NCBI RefSeq assembly: GCF_000241955.1
Contig: NC_016818.1
Location: forward strand, 372,001-436,000
From: Rahnella aquatilis CIP 78.65 = ATCC 33071
GTDB lineage: Bacteria > Pseudomonadota > Gammaproteobacteria > Enterobacterales > Enterobacteriaceae
Length of the DNA: 64,000 bases
Direction of reading: 5' to 3'
Shown: in pieces, positions 60,894 through 64,000 of the stretch
Layout: the number at the start of each line of letters is the position of its first letter
Position numbering within the stretch: position 1 is the stretch's first letter
Program-made: the position numbers and the translations under genes
Notes under the pieces: generated by a model
Databases searched by the model: none
The model's input: the letters and a program-made list of their open reading frames with translations, nothing else
What the model was told of the DNA's origin: nothing

Positions 60894-61469
60894 TCAGGAA
60901 AGTGCCCCATGTTCACGGCAGCGGGCGATGTTCAGTACATCCTCTGCCAGACGGCGTGCGACTTCCACATCGTTCAGCTGGCGCTTAACGAGCAGTTTAC
61001 TCAGGCAACCTTCGAGGATCAGTTCCATCTGCTGAGCGACCATTTCCGGGTCATCCGAGCCCATTTCCTGCAAAAGCGACAAAGTATAGTCATAGGAGGC
61101 CCGTTTTTGCTGTTGAGCCAGTTGATGAATCGGCGTATCGCTGTCAGGGAAAAACGTGCAGGCGGCGATAAACAGACATCCCGGATAGCGCTGCTGCCGC
61201 ACCTGCTCATCCAGCACTTTATAACGAGCCAGCAATTTCTGTGGCGCGGAAAGAGATTCATCCAGCATCAGCTGACGTCGCCAGATATCAATCTGTTCGC
61301 CGTGATAACGCAGGCTGTCATAAAGCAGGGCTTCGGCATCCGGCCAGAAACGGCGTAATTCACTGAGCGGAACATCGACCAGTTCGGCGACAGTTTCCAG
61401 TGACAATGTTGCAAGGCCACGTTGTTCCAGGAAATTAAGGGTTTTATCGAGAACTTGTTCACGTAGCAC
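60894..61469 (-). CDS. yjdC: TetR-family regulator YjdC
   Basis: The GTG at 61469, six bases after GAGGAGG, gives 191 residues, the length of E. coli YjdC; longer upstream frames lack a ribosome site. An N-terminal helix-turn-helix (about 22-45) is followed by a ligand-binding helical domain with [15 protein letters not shown] and [15 protein letters not shown]. The ligand and targets are not known. It lies 43 bases downstream of dsbD on the same strand. Confidence 0.92.
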   Translation of the reverse strand: MLREQVLDKTLNFLEQRGLATLSLETVAELVDVPLSELRRFWPDAEALLYDSLRYHGEQIDIWRRQLMLDESLSAPQKLLARYKVLDEQVRQQRYPGCLFIAACTFFPDSDTPIHQLAQQQKRASYDYTLSLLQEMGSDDPEMVAQQMELILEGCLSKLLVKRQLNDVEVARRLAEDVLNIARCREHGALS

Positions 61470-61512
61470 GTTTGCCTCCTCACAATTCGCGTACTTCAAA
61501 ATGTAGTGTCGT

Positions 61513-63243
61513 TTACGGGTGGACTTTCTGCAAATGCGCGCTGAACTCCGCTGCATCCATAAAACCCGTCACCCGTGATTGTGGCAACTCATGACCATCC
61601 GGCCCGAAGAATATAATCGTCGGCAGGCCAAGAACATTCAGACGTGCTAACAACGCCTTCTGCTCAGGAGAATTTTGGGTGACATCTGCCTGCAGCAATA
61701 CAGTGTCCGACAGTTCATTCTGCACTTCTGACGCTGAGAAGGTATATTTTTCAAATTCTTTACAAGCCACGCACCAGTCGGCGTACAAATCCAGCATGAT
61801 ACGTTTTCCCTGCGCGCCCTGAAGGGCCGTATCCAGCTCCGCGACGTTATGGATCTTCTGGAAATTGAGTGCATGCGTCTGTGCCATCGTATTACCGGCT
61901 GGCGCAAATGCCCAGTCCTGCAAGGGACGGCTGACGATCAGCACCGCAGCAAGAAACGCAATTTGCAGGATGCGCACCATGCCATGCTGACTTTTCAGGC
62001 TGAGTAACAAGGCCCAGCCGAAGAAAGCTACGCCGAGCAGACTCCACAAACGAAGCCCCCAGATATCGCCTGTCACACGTTCGAGCAGGAATACCGGCAG
62101 CGCCAGAATGACAAAACCAAATCCTTCTTTGACATATTGCATCCACGGTCCGCTGCGGGGCAGCAATTTATTGCCGAACATCGTGACGATAATAAGCGGG
62201 ATGCCCATGCCCAGCGCATACAGATACAACGTGCCCGCACCGGCCAGCAGATTGCCGCTTTGGGCGATATACAGCAGGATCGCACTGAGCGGCGCGGTGG
62301 TGCAGGGCGAACAAATCAATCCGGCGAGTGCGCCCATGATAAAGACGCCGGGCAGTGAGCCGCCTTTTTGTCCATTACTCCATAGCGCCAGACGGGTCTG
62401 CACCGAGGAAGGGAGTTGCAGGCTGAAGGCACCCAACATCGACAACGCCAGCGCAATGAACATCACCGACAGGACGATCAGTACCCACGGGCTTTGCAAC
62501 GCGGCCTGAAACTGTAAACCTGCTGCTGCGACGACCATGCCGAGCAGTGTGTACGTCAACGCCATACCCTGCACGTAAAACAGCGACAGCATGAAAATGC
62601 GTTTCATGCTGTGAGGGCGCTGACGCCCGAGAATGATGCCGGAAATCAGCGGATACATCGGCAGCACACAAGGCGTAAAGGCAATACCGATGCCGATCAG
62701 TAATGCCCACAGCGGAGAAAATGGCAGTGGTGTGGATTGCTTTTCTGGCGTCGCGATAACCGGTGCGGTATCTGTGGCAGGCGTGCTGAGAGGGGAGAGT
62801 TCGGTGACGGCACTCAGCGGTACTTCGCGGGTTTCCGGCGGATAGCAGAAGCCTGCGGCGGCGCATCCCTGATAAGTCACGCGAACGGTCGCATCAGCAC
62901 CAGCCTGTCGTAACGGAACCGTCAGGCTCAGGGCATTCTCATAAACTTCGCTGTCACCGAAAAACTCATCATGATGATCGCGTCCTTTTGGCATCAGGAA
63001 TGCCGCCAGCCGGGCATTCTTCGGTTCCAGTTCAATTTTGCTGCGATACAAATAATAGCCGTCGCGGATTTGCCAGTTCAGTTTAAGGTCGTGACCTTGC
63101 TGCCGGAAATCAAAACTGAATGCCTGATCGACGGGCACAAACTGCGCCACGGCGGGTTTGCCAAATAGAGAAGCATTGGCCTGAAACGGCAAAAGGCACA
63201 GGCTGCAAAGCAGAAAGAAGAGTCGAAAAATGCGGTGATCCAT
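61513..63243 (-). CDS. dsbD: Thiol:disulfide interchange protein DsbD
   Basis: DsbD carries electrons from cytoplasmic thioredoxin across the inner membrane to periplasmic DsbC, DsbG and CcmG. The ATG at 63243 (no strong ribosome site) gives 576 residues with a signal peptide (ending ANA). The N-terminal domain has the cysteine pair in [12 protein letters not shown]. Eight membrane helices follow with the cysteine pair in [10 protein letters not shown] and ICSPCTTAP. The C-terminal thioredoxin-like domain has WCVAC. All six redox cysteines are present. The cutA gene that precedes it in E. coli is missing. Confidence 0.95.
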   Translation of the reverse strand: MDHRIFRLFFLLCSLCLLPFQANASLFGKPAVAQFVPVDQAFSFDFRQQGHDLKLNWQIRDGYYLYRSKIELEPKNARLAAFLMPKGRDHHDEFFGDSEVYENALSLTVPLRQAGADATVRVTYQGCAAAGFCYPPETREVPLSAVTELSPLSTPATDTAPVIATPEKQSTPLPFSPLWALLIGIGIAFTPCVLPMYPLISGIILGRQRPHSMKRIFMLSLFYVQGMALTYTLLGMVVAAAGLQFQAALQSPWVLIVLSVMFIALALSMLGAFSLQLPSSVQTRLALWSNGQKGGSLPGVFIMGALAGLICSPCTTAPLSAILLYIAQSGNLLAGAGTLYLYALGMGIPLIIVTMFGNKLLPRSGPWMQYVKEGFGFVILALPVFLLERVTGDIWGLRLWSLLGVAFFGWALLLSLKSQHGMVRILQIAFLAAVLIVSRPLQDWAFAPAGNTMAQTHALNFQKIHNVAELDTALQGAQGKRIMLDLYADWCVACKEFEKYTFSASEVQNELSDTVLLQADVTQNSPEQKALLARLNVLGLPTIIFFGPDGHELPQSRVTGFMDAAEFSAHLQKVHP

Positions 63244-63415
63244 GCGGAGTAAAATTCTCTTTGTCGCGGCAGATGAACAGCCACTGAGTGAACCGACAGA
63301 AGATGCGCACGGCGTCATGCCATAACGCGTTGATGAACTGTGAGTATACCCTGAGCGATCGCAGAGCAGAAAGCCCCGCTGTGCTTAACGGGGGCCGCAG
63401 CCCCCGGAAAAACTG

Positions 63416-64000
63416 TCAGAGAATAATACTGCCGAAACCAAATCCGAAAAGTACCGCCAGGAACACGCCGATGGTGCCGGGGATAAAGAACGGGTGGTTG
63501 AAGACGAAGCGTCCGATGCGGGTCGTGCCGGTGTCATCCATTTGCACGGCAGCCACCAGCGTCGGGTAAGTTGGCAGAATGAATAAGCCAGAAACGGCCG
63601 CAAAGGATCCCACGGCTGTCAGCGGCGACACACTCAGCGCCAGCGCCATCGGCAGCAGGGCTTTGGTCGTCGCTGCCTGCGAATACAACAGCGCCGAACT
63701 GAAGAAGAAAATCACCGCCAGCAACCACGGATGCGCCTGGATCAGGCCGCCTGCCGTTTCTTTGATCCAGCCGAGATTGGCCTGCACAAAGGTGTCACCC
63801 AGCCAGGCTACACCGAGGATACAAATACAGGCGCTCATGCCGGACTTGAACGTGCTGGAGGTCAGAATGGCGTCGGTATCAATACTGCACAGCAAGGTGA
63901 TTAATGTGGCGACACTGAGCATGATAATCAGGATAGCGCTGTTGGTGGTCATCACCGGTTGCGCGACCCAGCCCAGGCTCGGGCTGTTAATGACTGCATA
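63416..64000 (-). CDS. dcuA: Anaerobic C4-dicarboxylate transporter DcuA, C-terminal part
   Basis: The frame is open at the right edge and ends at 63416, giving the last 194 residues. The sequence VAQPVMTTNSAILI and the end of the protein (TYPTLVAAVQMDDTGTTRIG) are typical of DcuA, which exchanges aspartate and fumarate for succinate. Several membrane helices are seen. The ATG around 63952 is internal, not the true start. It lies upstream of dsbD on the same strand. Confidence 0.93.
   Translation of the reverse strand, partial: YAVINSPSLGWVAQPVMTTNSAILIIMLSVATLITLLCSIDTDAILTSSTFKSGMSACICILGVAWLGDTFVQANLGWIKETAGGLIQAHPWLLAVIFFFSSALLYSQAATTKALLPMALALSVSPLTAVGSFAAVSGLFILPTYPTLVAAVQMDDTGTTRIGRFVFNHPFFIPGTIGVFLAVLFGFGFGSIIL

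Overview
The window reads as chromosome of a gammaproteobacterium of the order Enterobacterales. The 16S sequence, as far as it can be judged by eye, fits the Rahnella/Ewingella/Rouxiella group of Yersiniaceae best. From bfd (679) to the ribosomal RNA operon (ending 45128) the gene order is that of the E. coli rpsJ-rrnD region, almost gene for gene. All names come from sequence recognition without database searches.

Layout. 1-508: the 3' end of an unrecognised repeat-containing protein. 622-1438: bfd-bfr iron storage genes behind a Fur-like site. 1450-14732: a type II secretion system, gspCDEFGHIJKLMO on the minus strand and gspAB divergently on the plus strand. 14756-28684: the S10, spc and alpha ribosomal protein operons with their promoters, autoregulatory leaders and terminators, including secY and rpoA. 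28817-39055: yhdN, zntR, arfA, mscL, trkA, rsmB, fmt, def, dprA, smg, yrdD, tsaC, aroE, yrdA. 39219-45250: an rrnD-type operon (16S, tRNA-Ile, tRNA-Ala, 23S, 5S, tRNA-Thr, 5S). E. coli synteny stops there. 45264-49256: acs-yjcH-actP for acetate scavenging. 49763-56464: an accessory block with a chaperone-usher fimbrial operon, a small XRE-type regulator, and a convergent pair formed by a ToxR/MarT-like membrane regulator and a FidL-like protein. 56713-60298: an MccF-like S66 peptidase, an MFS anion transporter and an enolase-superfamily dehydratase. 60488-60764: tRNA-Phe with a duplicated 3' end and a run of four triloop hairpins. 60894-64000: yjdC, dsbD and the 3' part of dcuA.

How the parts work together. 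The core two thirds is translation and housekeeping. Three ribosomal operons feed back on themselves through L4, S8 and S4. ArfA, Fmt, Def, TsaC and RsmB serve translation quality and tRNA/rRNA modification. The gsp cluster would assemble an outer-membrane secretin and a pseudopilus, and the repeat protein at its far end, where E. coli keeps the secreted chitinase gene chiA, is a candidate substrate. The most distinctive accessory biology lies at 49.6-60.8 kb: surface fimbriae with two kinds of linked regulator, a peptidase keeping the MccF catalytic residues but with no microcin genes beside it, and a tRNA-Phe locus with the scars of an old duplication or insertion.
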